The position numbers and the translations under genes were made by a program. Source: Paracyclopina nana (Eukaryota > Arthropoda > Copepoda > Cyclopoida > Cyclopettidae). Taken from it: 64,000 nt of DNA. The DNA lies in contig JAGUCH010000002.1 in NCBI GenBank assembly GCA_019096065.1, forward strand, positions 14,520,501-14,584,500, written 5' to 3'. The notes under the pieces are model-generated. The model searched no databases. It was not told the DNA's origin and worked only from the letters and a program-made list of their open reading frames with translations. Positions 33,728 through 44,231 of the stretch are shown piece by piece. The number at the start of each line of letters is the position of its first letter. Within the stretch, counting starts at the first letter, position 1.

Positions 33728-34532
33728 GAAAGAATGATAACTGTCATGGTATGGAAAGGCTGTCAAAGGTTGACGTTTATTTTTAAAATACCGGTTTAAA
33801 TTCCTCGGCCTTTTAGTGATTGGCTGAGCTGCCGACCAATCAGAAACGCGGTTCCCTTCCAACGTGGCAAATCACGCATCAAAAAAGGGCTCGGTTTCCT
33901 TGCAATAGTTTTTCGAAAATGCCTGCAAGAAAAAAGGAGAACCCATTCTATGTAACCGAACTTTATGTCATGAAATGAAAATGAAGTAGCGAGAGACAAT
34001 TGTTGGCTTTATTTTGTCATCTTTTCTAAATCGAGGCCCCAACTGTCAAGTGAAATTGCCTTAATTTGAGTCACTCCGTTTTTTAGCAGACGTGTTGGAG
34101 CGACGCCCTTGATCTGGCCTCGATTTGATCGTTACTCGCTTTGCACATTTTCCGTCAAATGGGTTGGCGAAACTGGCGCATTTGTTGCCATTTCAGTCGC
34201 TTTCTCGGGAAAAGCGTCTGGCAAAATAGAATGACACCGTGCATTCCCGGAGAGTGAGAGTAAGTGTGACGTTTGAATCTACGGCAAGCTTTCCTTCTGC
34301 TTGCATCATAGCAGTCGGCAAACGTGGATGACGAAGGCTGTTGTTAAGATTACAGCACACGCGGCCACGTCCTCAGTGAATTCCTAAGTGAACTGAAACC
34401 TGAGGTTTCACAACTTTGATTAAGGACTCGCTGCTGAGTGGACCTTGTGAAAAAATTGCTGAGTAACTCGGCACGTGAGTGAGTTCTGGTTTTGCCTGGA
34501 AAGAATACCAAACGGCGTGTTGAAAAAGAAGC
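33728..34532 (+). promoter_or_regulatory. Upstream region of the CREB3/CrebA-like gene with CCAAT and ACGTG elements
   Basis: ATTGG at 33819, CCAAT at 33836 and ACGTGG at 33862 sit close together, and GCCACGTCC (34361) and GCACGTGAG (34471) occur nearer the start codon. NF-Y boxes with ACGTG cores resemble unfolded-protein-response elements, which would fit autoregulation of a CREB3-type gene. This is inference from short motifs only. Confidence 0.35.
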
Positions 34533-36176
34533 ATGTCGACTCTCGAATTTTTCGAGGGCTTCCTCGATGACCATATTGTCATCGGCTCTGAGTTGAAAGA
34601 GGAGAAAATTGACCTGCTCTCATCGAGCATTCAAGAAAGTGGCCTATTTAATGACCAAGCCGAGGTGAGTGTTGTGCCATATGGCGTCCATGAGCAACGG
34701 AATATCTTCTGCCGAATAAGCAATGCACTGTTTCTCTCTCTCTCGTTTTCAGGACTGGCGACGCAGCATGAACGTCGAGACTGACGCACTATTGGACTCG
34801 ATCCTGACCGGCACCAATGCTGAATCAGCAATGCAAGGCTCGTTTGACAAGCCTTTCTCCGACACAAGCTCCGATTCGGGGTGCAATTTTGAGCAGCAGC
34901 TTTTGTCCCCCGAGCCGCAAAGCGCAAGTGCCGGCCTCGACCTGATTGAGTACATTTCCAACGATGACGAAGATGATTCGCCTCTCCACGCTGTGGTCAA
35001 CCCGAGGACCAATTCCCCCGAGCCCGAGGTCATCACCACTAAATTTGAGACCGGAGCCACCACCATAATTTTGCCAGTGATTTCGCCGGTAATAATTCGA
35101 AATTCTCATAGCACTTATGGTTTCATACATTTTTTTTGCTTGTTTACGCAGAAAACTATCAAAGTGACAAAAACAGGACCTGTCTACAAAAGGAGGAGAG
35201 TTTCGGCCTCCAGCAACGATTCAGGCGTTGATGATTCGCCCAAGCAGAAGGGTCCTAACAAAAAGGGAAAGTACCCCGCTCTCGAGCTGACCGAAGAAGA
35301 AAGACGCCTTTGTGAAAGAGAAGGCATCAAGCTGCCCTCACATTACCCCTTGAGCCGGGAGGAAGAGAGAAATCTCAAAAGGATCCGTAGGAAAATCCGG
35401 AACAAGGTGTCTGCCCAGGACTCGCGGAAACGAAAGAAGGAGTACCTTGATTGCATGGAGGATCGAGTCAGACTTTGCTCCGAAGAGAACAGCCAACTTC
35501 ACAAACGCATTGAACAGTTAGAAACACAGAACAAAACCCTGGCGGGTCAGCTCAAGAGGCTACACCAGATCATCGTCAATGGAGGCTTTTCCAACCGTCA
35601 AAATCAAACTTCGACAGCGATGATGGTTCTGCTACTAAGCACGGCCCTTTTCCTGTTCCCTGGCTTCAGGGAACATCAAGGTACTATATTGAAATACTTG
35701 AAATTAAAAAGGTTTATTATAATTTGGTTTGGCTTGCAGAGTCTCAAAAGTCGGAAATTGATATTGCACAGGCCATCAAAATGCCACCGATGCCTGGCCA
35801 ATCCCGATCGCTGCTGCAGTTCACACCAACGATCAAGGAGGAGTACGACAGTGCTTCATCCCCCGCACCTGCTGTAAGCGAGAACAAGATCATCAAGGAC
35901 TCCCCGTTCCATGACCATGACTACTTCATGGTCGGAACGGCCGAAAATGCGGCCAAGAAAAGGAAGATTTCACCGTACATAGAGGCTGACGTTCCGCCGC
36001 AAGGCTACGGCTTCGTCTCTGAAAATGACATAAAAGACCAGAATTTCATGGATTTGAGCGAAGAAGTGTACGTGGTCGTGGAAGATGAGTCGGAAAGCCA
36101 GTTGAACGTCAACGTCACTGGCTCAGGCAGTGGCACGCGCACAGTCGTTCTCCACGTGCCCAAGGATATCAAGTAG
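34533..36176 (+). CDS. CrebA: CREB3/CrebA-like membrane-bound bZIP transcription factor, 477 aa
   Basis: ER-membrane bZIP factors of this family are cleaved in the Golgi and then drive secretory-pathway genes. Four exons fit in frame: 34533-34664, 34753-35088, 35152-35680 and 35740-36176. The N-terminal half is acidic and Ser-rich, as in an activation domain. The family block is LPSHYPLSREEERNLKRIRR, then KIRNKVSAQDSRKRKKEYLD (basic region, about residues 233-256), then a leucine zipper to about residue 298. A single hydrophobic span (AMMVLLLSTALFLFPGF, about 311-327) follows and would anchor the protein. The remaining roughly 150 residues would be lumenal. The gene's presence between THOC2 and COQ7 gives no functional hint. 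Confidence 0.93.
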
Positions 36177-37134
36177 ATGGAGGCCGCACACTGGGCCAAA
36201 AAAACTTCATTTTGTACGTTTCGGCCAAATCAAAATTCGTCATTTTTCGCTTTTTTGGCTGAATACCAGCAGTTTATGCTCCAACAGACCCAAATTAATA
36301 TACTTCATTTGCGGTAGCGGCATCATGCCGTAGAAACAAGCGGGTCGAGAAGTGACCCGGTCAAGTTTGCTAAAAAACCTCAAAAAAAATCAAAAGCAAA
36401 AAAATGCCTCAAAAGTCCACTTTTAGGCATAAAAGATCAATGTTTTTTTAAATAACTCATTTTTGAAGTTAATTCTTCCCGTTTATGCTTTTGAGCTTAC
36501 ATTTTAGTTCTTTAGGGGGACCACAATTGGGCCCAAAATGAACATCTCATTTTCCTAAAAAATAGAATAACAAAAATAAGCCTGAGTTGTAGGGTCATGG
36601 GTGGTTATCAATAAAATCAAGTCCAAAGTGGAGCAAAAGTCTCATGACCAAGGATTGAAGTGGAACTGATTGCATTTTTTGGCGACTTTATCTGTTTGAA
36701 GAAGTCAAAAAGTCGAAATTTGCCATGCTTAGAAAGCTCCGCCATAGAAGCTACGATTTGACGGAAAAATTTATAACGTACAAAAAAAAGTCTGATTGGC
36801 CCTGTGTGGGCCGGCTTGCCAGTTAGGTAGATGACAAGTGTCCTTCTTTGCGGCTCCGCAGATCGCCCATTTGAAGGATGATAAGTTTGGATGTGATGTG
36901 GGCCAGATATGAAATTTATCGTCAAGCAAGCATTATTTTGACCGCATATCTTTGCATAGACCGCAAGACTAAGAAGAACTGCATTCTGTTCCATGGTGTT
37001 CCTCGCATAATAACAACACCGTAAACTATTATTGCACATTATACTATGTACAACTTCCTCTGTTTTTTGTTGCATCATCCCCGCGCAGAATATGCCTCTT
37101 ATTTTTGTTGTGAATACACTCTTTTATTCCCTTA
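36177..37134. other. Convergent intergenic region, CREB3-like / COQ7
   Basis: 3' flanks of two convergent genes. The only clear signal is AATAAA for COQ7 (minus strand, 37123-37128). The minus-strand frame near 36617-37078 has no family features. Confidence 0.5.
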
Positions 37135-37809
37135 CTACACGCGTTCTGAAATCCATATCGCAGCCTTGCAGCCAACCTTGATTGCGCCACTCAGGACAGG
37201 GTAGGCAATGGCCTTTTCGGCTTCTTGCTCCAGACCAGTATCACGATGTTCTTCTTCCTCGTCCCTACATTTAGTAATGACAGCCAATATTTCACGCTCC
37301 TCCTCCGTCAAATCATCCTTGATGGCGAGCAAGGCCATGATTTGGTCGTTGTAATGATCAGTGATGGTTTCTTCGACGGCCACGGTGCAAGCCATGGCTG
37401 CTTCTCGGCCCAATAGCGCAGATCCTGCGCCTAACGCGAATCCAGCCAGATTCCAAAATGGCAATAGAGCAGTTGGACGCACTCTGTGTTGTGGCAGGAG
37501 CCGATTGAAGGCAGCCAAATGCTCCTTTTCCTGGTCCCACATGTGCTGAATCAACCGGCCGGTTTCTTCTGCTGGCACTTGTTTGCCAGAACTGGGAATG
37601 AAGGGCAGCGACCCCGTGCCTTTGGGGCCAAGGACAGCCAGTTGGCCGGCGTAAATTCTGTCGGCACCAAATTCTCCGGCATGATCGACTCGGAGGAAAC
37701 GATCCAAAAGTTCTCTCTTTTTGAGCTCTTTCTCTTTCGTTGACAGCAGCCTTTTCAAAATGGTGACGCGAGAAGGCTCTCGTATGAGACTGCAAGAGTA
37801 CTTGAACAT
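37135..37809 (-). CDS. COQ7: COQ7/CLK-1, 5-demethoxyubiquinone hydroxylase, 224 aa, intronless
   Basis: Di-iron hydroxylase of the mitochondrial inner membrane that performs the penultimate step of ubiquinone synthesis. The start at 37809 (MFKYSCSLIREPSRVTILKRLLS) gives a typical basic presequence; the longer frame upstream is untypical. The ferritin-like iron ligands are visible: DRFLRVDHAGEFGADRIYAGQ (first Glu), HMWDQEKEHLAAFNRLLPQH (Glu and His), AVEETITDHYNDQI and CRDEEEEHRDTGLEQEAEKA. Length and motif order match the family. AATAAA begins 7 nt beyond the stop codon. Confidence 0.95.
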   Translation of the reverse strand: MFKYSCSLIREPSRVTILKRLLSTKEKELKKRELLDRFLRVDHAGEFGADRIYAGQLAVLGPKGTGSLPFIPSSGKQVPAEETGRLIQHMWDQEKEHLAAFNRLLPQHRVRPTALLPFWNLAGFALGAGSALLGREAAMACTVAVEETITDHYNDQIMALLAIKDDLTEEEREILAVITKCRDEEEEHRDTGLEQEAEKAIAYPVLSGAIKVGCKAAIWISERV

Positions 37810-38798
37810 TTTTAGGCAAAGGCTAACCCATACGACTTCTCTCGACAAATTGACGAACTTTTTCTTGTTTACTTTTTGGTTGACGTTCACCTTCAGCTGT
37901 TGCTGTTACATAGCAGCGAGCAGCTTGCATAAAAACAAAGGGGCCTAGATGAACACCGCATCAAAATGAACCTACGACGAATTAACGGAATGCCTGGTCA
38001 AAACTTGGCAGCATTTTTTCGCTTACTTGAGGAAATATTTTACGCACTGTAAACCGAATTTCCTCGTGAGTAATTCACTTTGCCGGTTGACTCAGCTTTT
38101 TTGCACTCCCGATGCGCTATGAAGTAAATGATAAATGATATTTTTTACTTAGCAAATGGTAAATGAGAACCCTAGGGTTACTTTTTACTTAGTAAATGGT
38201 AAATATTAATGCCGGTACGAAGATAATAATATTCGAACTATACTATAAGACCCGAAAAAAACACCCATGTACTGAAATATTTATATTCCCTGGAGCAGTA
38301 GATTTTGATGAGAGTAGAACGTTCTCAAAACTCTGTTCCAAAAAACAGCCTAGAGGTGGCAGGTCGGCCCACGGCAGACCAACTAATGCCCATTTATGTT
38401 CCACCGTTTTTAAAAATTATGTTCTTCTATGTATCATTTGGCTGTTGGTAAATTTACAGAGAAACTATGAACACCTCAAGTTTGTAGTTTGAGCGGTAAC
38501 TTTGCAACCTATTTTTTAGTCCAGCTTTTGTTGTTACTCTCATCAACATCTCCTACTCAGATATTACCGGATATTTGAACAGGGCAATTAGCCAATTACA
38601 TGAATGAATAGGAATGCTCTTTTGAACAACCAGAGGAATCATGCCAGCTAAATAAAGCAAGTTTGAATTCTTTTCGTTTTTCCAGTGCATATTGCCATCA
38701 AAGACTGACTTACTAACACATTGCAAGTTAACTACACTACAGCTTTTCTTAAATAGACGAACCAAACAATGAGAGGTAATGTGGGCTTTTACACATAA
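37810..38798. other. Intergenic between COQ7 and RpL29
   Basis: AT-rich spacer with no supported gene. A short near-duplicate GGTAAATGATAAATG / GGTAAATGAGAA / GGTAAATATT occurs at 38120-38210. The COQ7 promoter must be at its left end. Confidence 0.5.
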
Positions 38799-38824
38799 CT
38801 TTATTAAGCGTTTCAGGAAACATC

Positions 38825-39022
38825 TTATGCCTTCTTGGCAGCAGTGCGCTTCTCCACCTGGTGCTTGTTCAAGTTATGCTTCTTGGCGAACTTAAGGTTC
38901 TTCAAGAACTTGGGGTCCATGCCCTTCATCTTGAACCTCAGCTTGGTGGAGGGCTTGCGAGTGGGGTTCCTGTGGTGCTTACGGTTCTGGTTATGATTGG
39001 TGTGATTCTTTGACTTGGCCAT
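38825..39022 (-). CDS. RpL29: 60S ribosomal protein L29 (eL29), 65 aa
   Basis: Short, very basic large-subunit protein. The frame [20 protein letters not shown] continues [22 protein letters not shown] and is diagnostic for eL29. It is a single exon with AATAAA (minus strand, 38800-38805) 20 nt after the stop. The RpL22 stop is only 142 nt upstream on the same strand. A strong polypyrimidine-AG (TTTTTCTTCCCTGCAG) ends 9 nt before the ATG, as expected for a 5' splice acceptor. Confidence 0.96.
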   Translation of the reverse strand: MAKSKNHTNHNQNRKHHRNPTRKPSTKLRFKMKGMDPKFLKNLKFAKKHNLNKHQVEKRTAAKKA

Positions 39023-39164
39023 CTTTGCTGCTGCAGGGAAGAAAAATCTGGTTAGACAAAAGAAACGTAGAATAGCATCAAAATATGGCCTCATAACGAA
39101 ATGATTAATCCCAAGACAGTGTGCTATATTTCTCAAGCATAAGGAAAGATACAGCAGAAAGGGC

Positions 39165-39682
39165 TTATTCGTTCTCGTCTTCCTCCTCTTCCTCGTCGTT
39201 ATTGATCTGGAAGTAACGGAGCTCGTACGAGTCCTTGGTGGCGGCAACGACACGGAGCCAGTCACGCAAGTTGTTCTTCTTCAAGTACTTCTTGGTCAAA
39301 TACTTGAGGTAGCGCTTGCTGAAGGGCACAGCAGAGGTGAGGATCACCTTGTTCTTCTCGCGGCCCAAGGAGACATCTTTGCCAAAGTTGCCAGTCTTGC
39401 CACCAACCTGGATGAATTTTAGCTTGAAAAACCGAAGGCTTTTAGTAAGAACTAAATTCAACATACCTTGACACGCTCTTGGAGGTAAGTTTCGAAGTCA
39501 CCACAGTTCATGATGCCATCTTCGACGGGGTGGCTGCAATCAATGGCGAACTTGAGGGCGGCCTTCTTGCCCTTGCCAGTGCCAATGGTGGCATTGGCCT
39601 TGCCCTTCAAAGACTGCTTGCCGAGCTTCTTTTTGCCAGCCTTGTTGGCGGCTCCCTTCTTTGCAGCTACTTTAGGTGCCAT
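39165..39682 (-). CDS. RpL22: 60S ribosomal protein L22 (eL22), 152 aa
   Basis: Large-subunit ribosomal protein. Exons 39467-39682 and 39165-39407 are separated by a 59-nt phase-0 intron. The N-terminus is Lys/Ala-rich. The conserved core starts [20 protein letters not shown] and continues with YLQERVKV across the junction, then [20 protein letters not shown] and ELRYFQIN. It ends in the family's acidic tail (EEEEEDENE). The Lys/Ala-rich N-terminal extension is longer than in vertebrates, as is usual in arthropods. No AATAAA occurs between this stop and the RpL29 start. Confidence 0.97.
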
Positions 39683-40273
39683 GGTCAACCGTTACTCAGC
39701 TCTTAGGATTTTCTCCTCTGCAAAATTGATGATACAGAAGTGTGAGAAAAAGTGGCTGAGATTGGGACCTCTAGTCAACCGAACGAATTCGCGATGACGA
39801 CGGAGACGATACAGCAAAAGCTATTTCCGAAACCGCGAGGCCATTTCACGACAGATTACCGAGATTTTCACGGATCAAAAATTAAGTTAAATATTCGCTT
39901 ACCTTACAGAAAGATCTCAATAGCGGAAAAGGAAGATGCAAGGCAGCTGTTTGATTACAAATCCGAGTCGACTTTTATAATGCCCAAAATTATAACAAAC
40001 TCTTTGATATTTCATGGCGCAAACTAATTATCTATGGAGCGATGGGGAATAACATAAATTATAACTTTTACAACATTCAAATTGCAGATAATGCTCTCAT
40101 TTCATGCCAGTTACAAGTGAATATTAAGAAAAATAAATTAGATCGGGCATTTTCGATCCGTTGTTCCAGCTTTGTTTTGTTTCAACAGCTGATTTCAACT
40201 TTTCTCACAACGCAACGGCAAGGCTCTCAGTCAGTCAGTTTCTCCATTTACTTTTCGTTGGACGTTCTCTGGC
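39683..40273. promoter_or_regulatory. Bidirectional region between RpL22 (-) and PHPT1 (+)
   Basis: Pyrimidine-rich CTTTTTCTCACACTTCTG on the minus strand (about 39735-39755) resembles a TOP-type ribosomal protein start. A TTTTGCAG acceptor-like site is just downstream, so the RpL22 leader may be spliced. The plus-strand frame 39752-40027 (about 90 codons) shows no family features and is not called. Confidence 0.45.
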
Positions 40274-40660
40274 ATGGCAGATACTTTGCCGTCAGCAGTG
40301 CTTGAAGATTGGCCGGCCGCTCTGATCGATCCGCAAGGAGTTTTCAAGTACGTTCTAATTGAGGCTTACGCTACGGATCCAGATCAAGACAAAGAGCACA
40401 GCAAGTACCTGGTCCGTGGGAACGCCTCTGCCGAATACCATGCAGACGTCTACGACGCCGAAGAGGAGCTGCTAAGGTCTAAAGGACTCGACTGTCAGTG
40501 CCTGGGAGGCGGGAGAATTCTCCACGAACCTGGCCGAAAGTTCATCAAGGTTTATGGCTACTCCGTTGGATTCGGGAGGGCGGATCACACCAAGACTGTC
40601 GAGGTTTTGAAGGCCAAGTATCCCGACTACAACATCGAGTGGACCGACGAAGGCTACTAA
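40274..40660 (+). CDS. PHPT1: 14-kDa phosphohistidine phosphatase (PHPT1 / janus-A), 128 aa, intronless
   Basis: Small cytosolic phosphatase that removes phosphate from histidine. The family's catalytic histidine lies in AEYHADVYDAEEE (about residues 53-65). The Cys-Gly-rich CQCLGGGRILHEPGRKFIKVYGYSVGFGRADH follows in two adjoining parts, and the typical end is YNIEWTDEGY. Length equals the family's usual length, so the stop is at its natural place. The stop codon TAA (40658-40660) is followed by one A and then the ATG of the F-box gene, which makes a shared transcript likely. Confidence 0.95.
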   Translation: MADTLPSAVLEDWPAALIDPQGVFKYVLIEAYATDPDQDKEHSKYLVRGNASAEYHADVYDAEEELLRSKGLDCQCLGGGRILHEPGRKFIKVYGYSVGFGRADHTKTVEVLKAKYPDYNIEWTDEGY

Positions 40661-40661
40661 A

Positions 40662-42164
40662 ATGGCGTATACCATTGCCGATTTGCCGACTGAGCTCATG
40701 CTGCACATCTTCCACTTTTTGCCAGTCTGCGACCTCATCCAGTTGGAGTCAGTCTGCCAGAGCTGGTACAGGATCCTCGTCCTCCACTTCTGGAGGCCCC
40801 ACCTCATCGAATTGGCCAGGTATGACCTGAAACTGAACAAACTCCTTGAGGACGAAGGCTGGTCGCGATCTTGCGAAAACTTCGACTTGATCGTCAAGCT
40901 TTACGAGAGGCTGAGAGGCAAGGAGCGATGGCTTAAGGAGCCCATTGTGGCCGAGAGCCTCCTCTACCGATATCGGCCAGCTGAGGGGGAGCAGGTCAAG
41001 ATATCTGCCTGCGTCCTCTTCAGAGACAAGATCTTCATCAGCCTCATCGGTGGCAACGTGCAGTCAAGAGCCTTGAAAGACTTTGAGCTGCTCAATGTTC
41101 TATACCCAGCTCCAGTCAACTATGGCGTGGATGAGCCAGCTCTGCTTACCACTCCTCTCGCTCTGCACGGCACCACACTGGTTGTGCCTGTCCGAGCTGA
41201 GGATTCGGTCGTCCTATGGAACGCCGAAACGGAGGAAATCTCTCACAGGCTCTCGCTGCCAAGTCGGTCAAGCAGCAAAATTTACGACGTCAAAATCAAT
41301 GCCACTCACATCGTCTGCTTGGCCAGTTGGAGCTTGATCGCTTGGAGTCACTCCTCGGGCAGCCCAACGTTTCGAGCCAATGTCTTGTCGGTGCCCCAAG
41401 TGATCTACGACTTCCACGATCAGCCTCCAGCCGCTGGTGAAGTGAACATTTGGTTCGAGACGCACAACATCGAGATGAACAGCGACTATGTCGTCACCCA
41501 CGCCAGCCAACCGCTCGTGAACGCCATCAAGGCACCCCACGGGCCCAAATCAGTCAGCTTTTTGCACTGTCGCAAACTACTCGTGGGCGCGAACGTGATT
41601 GGGCCGAGCATCAGGCCCAACGCCTCTGTCGTCGAGGGCATGGAGATCGAAATGATCAAGTTGTCATCGTCGAGGTACAACATTCTGGCCATCATGCATA
41701 TGGATGACACCGTGTCCACGGCTTACTACACGGTCAAAATAATGTCAATCCCCACCGGAGAGATATTGCGAGACATCTTCCACGCGAGGAATTTGTACTC
41801 CGAGGTCAGAATGCCTGTCCAATGGGTGGACAACAGGCTGTTCATGAAGCTGGTGCCCAAATTGGCGTACGTGGACTACAAGTGTAGCGACTACGATGTC
41901 CACCTGTCCATGTGGAATTTGGACACTGAGGAGGAGTGCGAAGTGAAAGGCGTCGCCATGAGCTCGTTGCAGGACATTGTCTTGGTCGATCACGCCCACG
42001 TGGTAAATATTTTCAGCAAGTTACCTAAAAGCTTCGCCGTCGAGGATTCAGCCCTGTTTTACGCTATATGCGGCAAAGTCTATGACTTTTGGAGCAGCCA
42101 CCAGTCAGATTCGTCTAATCGCTGCTCACCATTGAACAACTCCAAGTACATGAAAAGGAGCTAG
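40662..42164 (+). CDS. F-box protein, 500 aa, intronless, second cistron after PHPT1
   Basis: Likely substrate adaptor of an SCF ubiquitin ligase. The F-box covers about residues 5-48 (LPTELMLHIFHFLPVCDLIQLE, then VCQSWYRIL). The remaining 450 residues are beta-rich with repeated short hydrophobic strands (TTLVVPVRAEDSVVLWNAET), suggesting a propeller-like substrate domain; I cannot name the subfamily. The start context ACTAAAATGG is a strong arthropod-type initiation site. AATAAA is at 42212-42217. No promoter can be distinguished because the start lies one base after the PHPT1 stop, in a different frame. Confidence 0.85.
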   Translation: MAYTIADLPTELMLHIFHFLPVCDLIQLESVCQSWYRILVLHFWRPHLIELARYDLKLNKLLEDEGWSRSCENFDLIVKLYERLRGKERWLKEPIVAESLLYRYRPAEGEQVKISACVLFRDKIFISLIGGNVQSRALKDFELLNVLYPAPVNYGVDEPALLTTPLALHGTTLVVPVRAEDSVVLWNAETEEISHRLSLPSRSSSKIYDVKINATHIVCLASWSLIAWSHSSGSPTFRANVLSVPQVIYDFHDQPPAAGEVNIWFETHNIEMNSDYVVTHASQPLVNAIKAPHGPKSVSFLHCRKLLVGANVIGPSIRPNASVVEGMEIEMIKLSSSRYNILAIMHMDDTVSTAYYTVKIMSIPTGEILRDIFHARNLYSEVRMPVQWVDNRLFMKLVPKLAYVDYKCSDYDVHLSMWNLDTEEECEVKGVAMSSLQDIVLVDHAHVVNIFSKLPKSFAVEDSALFYAICGKVYDFWSSHQSDSSNRCSPLNNSKYMKRS

Positions 42165-42241
42165 TTTTCCCATTTTTAGAAGCAAGCACTTTTTTATATT
42201 AAAGTTGTTGTAATAAATAGCATAATGTTGGAGCGAGTAGT

Positions 42242-43412
42242 TTAGAGAAGCAACAGTTTTTTGCCATAAGCTGGCAAGTAGGTGGGTGCAATTCGGGATT
42301 CCTCGCCATAAATGTCATCAGGTTGTGCTGGAGTTTCATCAAGGCACCACTCACTCCTGAAGGGCTTTTTCTCCTTCCTCGGTGCGCTGAATTTCAAGTT
42401 GCACACTTCTTGAGGGAAAGTCGTGCATTCATGTTTGGGCTTGAGCTTGGGCACCAATTTCGTCGCAAATCGGCAAGTTTTCTGCGGGTTCAAGTCGCAA
42501 ATCTCCTCTGGAACATCCACAAGTGAGTCGATCTCCTTGTCATGGCACTCTTCTGGACCTTCCTCAGTTACACATCCATTCCCGCAAATTTCCACCGGCA
42601 GCTTTTCGCAAGAAGTGTCTCCAACAAATTGTCCTTCAGCAGTATTAAAACTTTTCAAATTGATTTTGAATATGCTATTCAAATTCTCACCGTTGCTCTT
42701 TGGCACATATCTTGTGGTGCAGGATGATTCATATACAGTTCTGCATTCTGTCGGTCCTTGTCCGTTGCAAACTTTTTTCTGGGGCCTGTAGCACTTCTTC
42801 ACCTTTTCTTTGGTAGCCTGTTGCTTGAAAGTGATTTGGCACACCTATTAAAATGCATTTAAATGAAAGTTATCTTTTCGAGCTTCCTTTTTTTGCAAGT
42901 ACCTTTTCAAAGTTCTCTTCGCAAATCTCCTCTTGGGCAGACTCGAATTGAGTGACATAGGTATAATGGCATTTTTGCACGTTTTTGTGTGTGCACTCAA
43001 GAATTGGGTCCTTGGCCAATGTTTCAAGTGAGGAGTCCTTGATGACACAAAGACGCCCATCCGGAGTTCGTGTAGCTTTGCTAAAATCAATGCCTTCTGG
43101 AGGAGATTGGTTGTCGTTGTTCACAATTCTTGGAGCATTGTTAAAGCTGTTGAGGTTATTGGCAGGTGCAGGCGTGACAAATGCAGGAGGGGCGCTGAAC
43201 GTATCAAAATCACCCCCATTAAATCCAGAATTTTGTTGGCCTCCCCCATTGAAAAATTGGGCTTTTGGAGACCTCGAAAAGGGATTATTTTGAGGGGAAT
43301 GATCTGCACTTGAAGCAGCTAACATCAAAGCCAAAAAATAAATAGTTTTCGCCTGCAGTATCAAAAATATTTCAGTTAGGATATTTATAAGAGTTTTTAA
43401 AGGATATACCAT
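42242..43412 (-). CDS. Secreted Cys-rich protein, 351 aa (type associated with arthropods)
   Basis: Extracellular protein with paired-Cys repeats; function unknown. Exon 1 appears to contribute only the ATG (43410-43412). Exon 2 (42903-43352) starts AKTIYFLALMLAASSA, completing a signal peptide. Exon 3 is 42242-42844. The three give 1056 nt in frame. After a Pro/Asn-rich linker come Cys-rich modules: LCVIKDSSLETL, CTHKNVQKCHYTYVTQFESA, CYRPQKKVCNGQGPTECRTV, YESSCTTRYV, FVGDTSCEKLPVEICGNGCV, TEEGPEECHDKEI, VPEEICDLNPQKTCRFATKL and CTTFPQEVCNLKF. Similar proteins are, as I know them, found in crustaceans and insects. The start is chosen because a TATA box lies 29 nt before another ATG at 43448, which would then fall on the transcription start. 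Confidence 0.85.
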
Positions 43413-43470
43413 AATGTATCTGTCGGATGACTGGAATGATAATGACATCTTTGCGTTGAGTTGCGTGCCT

Positions 43471-43477
43471 TTTTATA
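43471..43477 (-). promoter_or_regulatory. TATA box of the Cys-rich secreted protein gene
   Basis: TATAAAA on the minus strand. Transcription would start near 43447, leaving a leader of about 35 nt before the ATG at 43412. Confidence 0.65.
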
Positions 43478-44231
43478 GTCGAGTGACAAAACTATTGGTC
43501 TCTAATTGGGGGCCAAGCTGTACAATACTCGAGTTATGAGCGTGCTCAATCCTTGCAGTGCATCGACGATGACCAACAGTTTTAACGGTGTGTTGACCAT
43601 TTCAGCACTTCCTACACAGAAGCGTCTTCGAAAAGGTCATTTTTATTGATGCTGGTGGGAAAAGGTTTGCCAGGAAGTCTCAATCCTCACCCATAAAATT
43701 ACTAATCGAGTACATTATGCACATTTTAAGGAATCGCACACCTCATGGCGAATTTCACGTTTCCTGAATATAAAAAGGAATTAATTTAGGCTCTTTGGTG
43801 CGATATCTTTTGGTTTGATCATCATAGTTTGTCCAGTCATTGTTCAAGAAAAGCAATAATTGCTTCCTGGACGAAACTGTAAATTTTCGTGATTAAGTCT
43901 GTTGACTCAGAAGTTGGGCAATGCATGATGATGATGATGGTGCAACACTAATTTTCAAAAGTACGCGTACGTAGTTAGTTAAGATGACTGAACGATAAAA
44001 TGTTTTTATTGATAAGTCTAGTAGTACTATATCAGTAACATCACAGCGAATATATAATTATACAGACTTTAATTTCACCCAATTCATGTGGTGATCCACG
44101 TCGTGCTAAGTTGACTTGCTTGGTGCTGGAATGTGACGAAATATTGGCACTAAAAACGCGCTTAGCTTTTTGTGAGATAACTAAAGTTGAAGCTCTTTAA
44201 AAAAAGGAGAATTGACACTAAAAAACCATTA
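43478..44231. other. Intergenic between Cys-rich gene and ERO1 3' end
   Basis: No gene seen. It holds the upstream region of the Cys-rich gene on the left and the ERO1 3' flank on the right. Confidence 0.5.

Noticed and set aside
36617-37078. 153-codon minus-strand frame downstream of the CREB3-like gene
   Set aside because: No domain and no splice context; lies in the shared 3' flank of two convergent genes.
39752-40027. Plus-strand frame of about 90 codons between RpL22 and PHPT1
   Set aside because: It overlaps the RpL22 start region, has no recognisable motif and no splice or poly(A) support; chance is the simpler reading.
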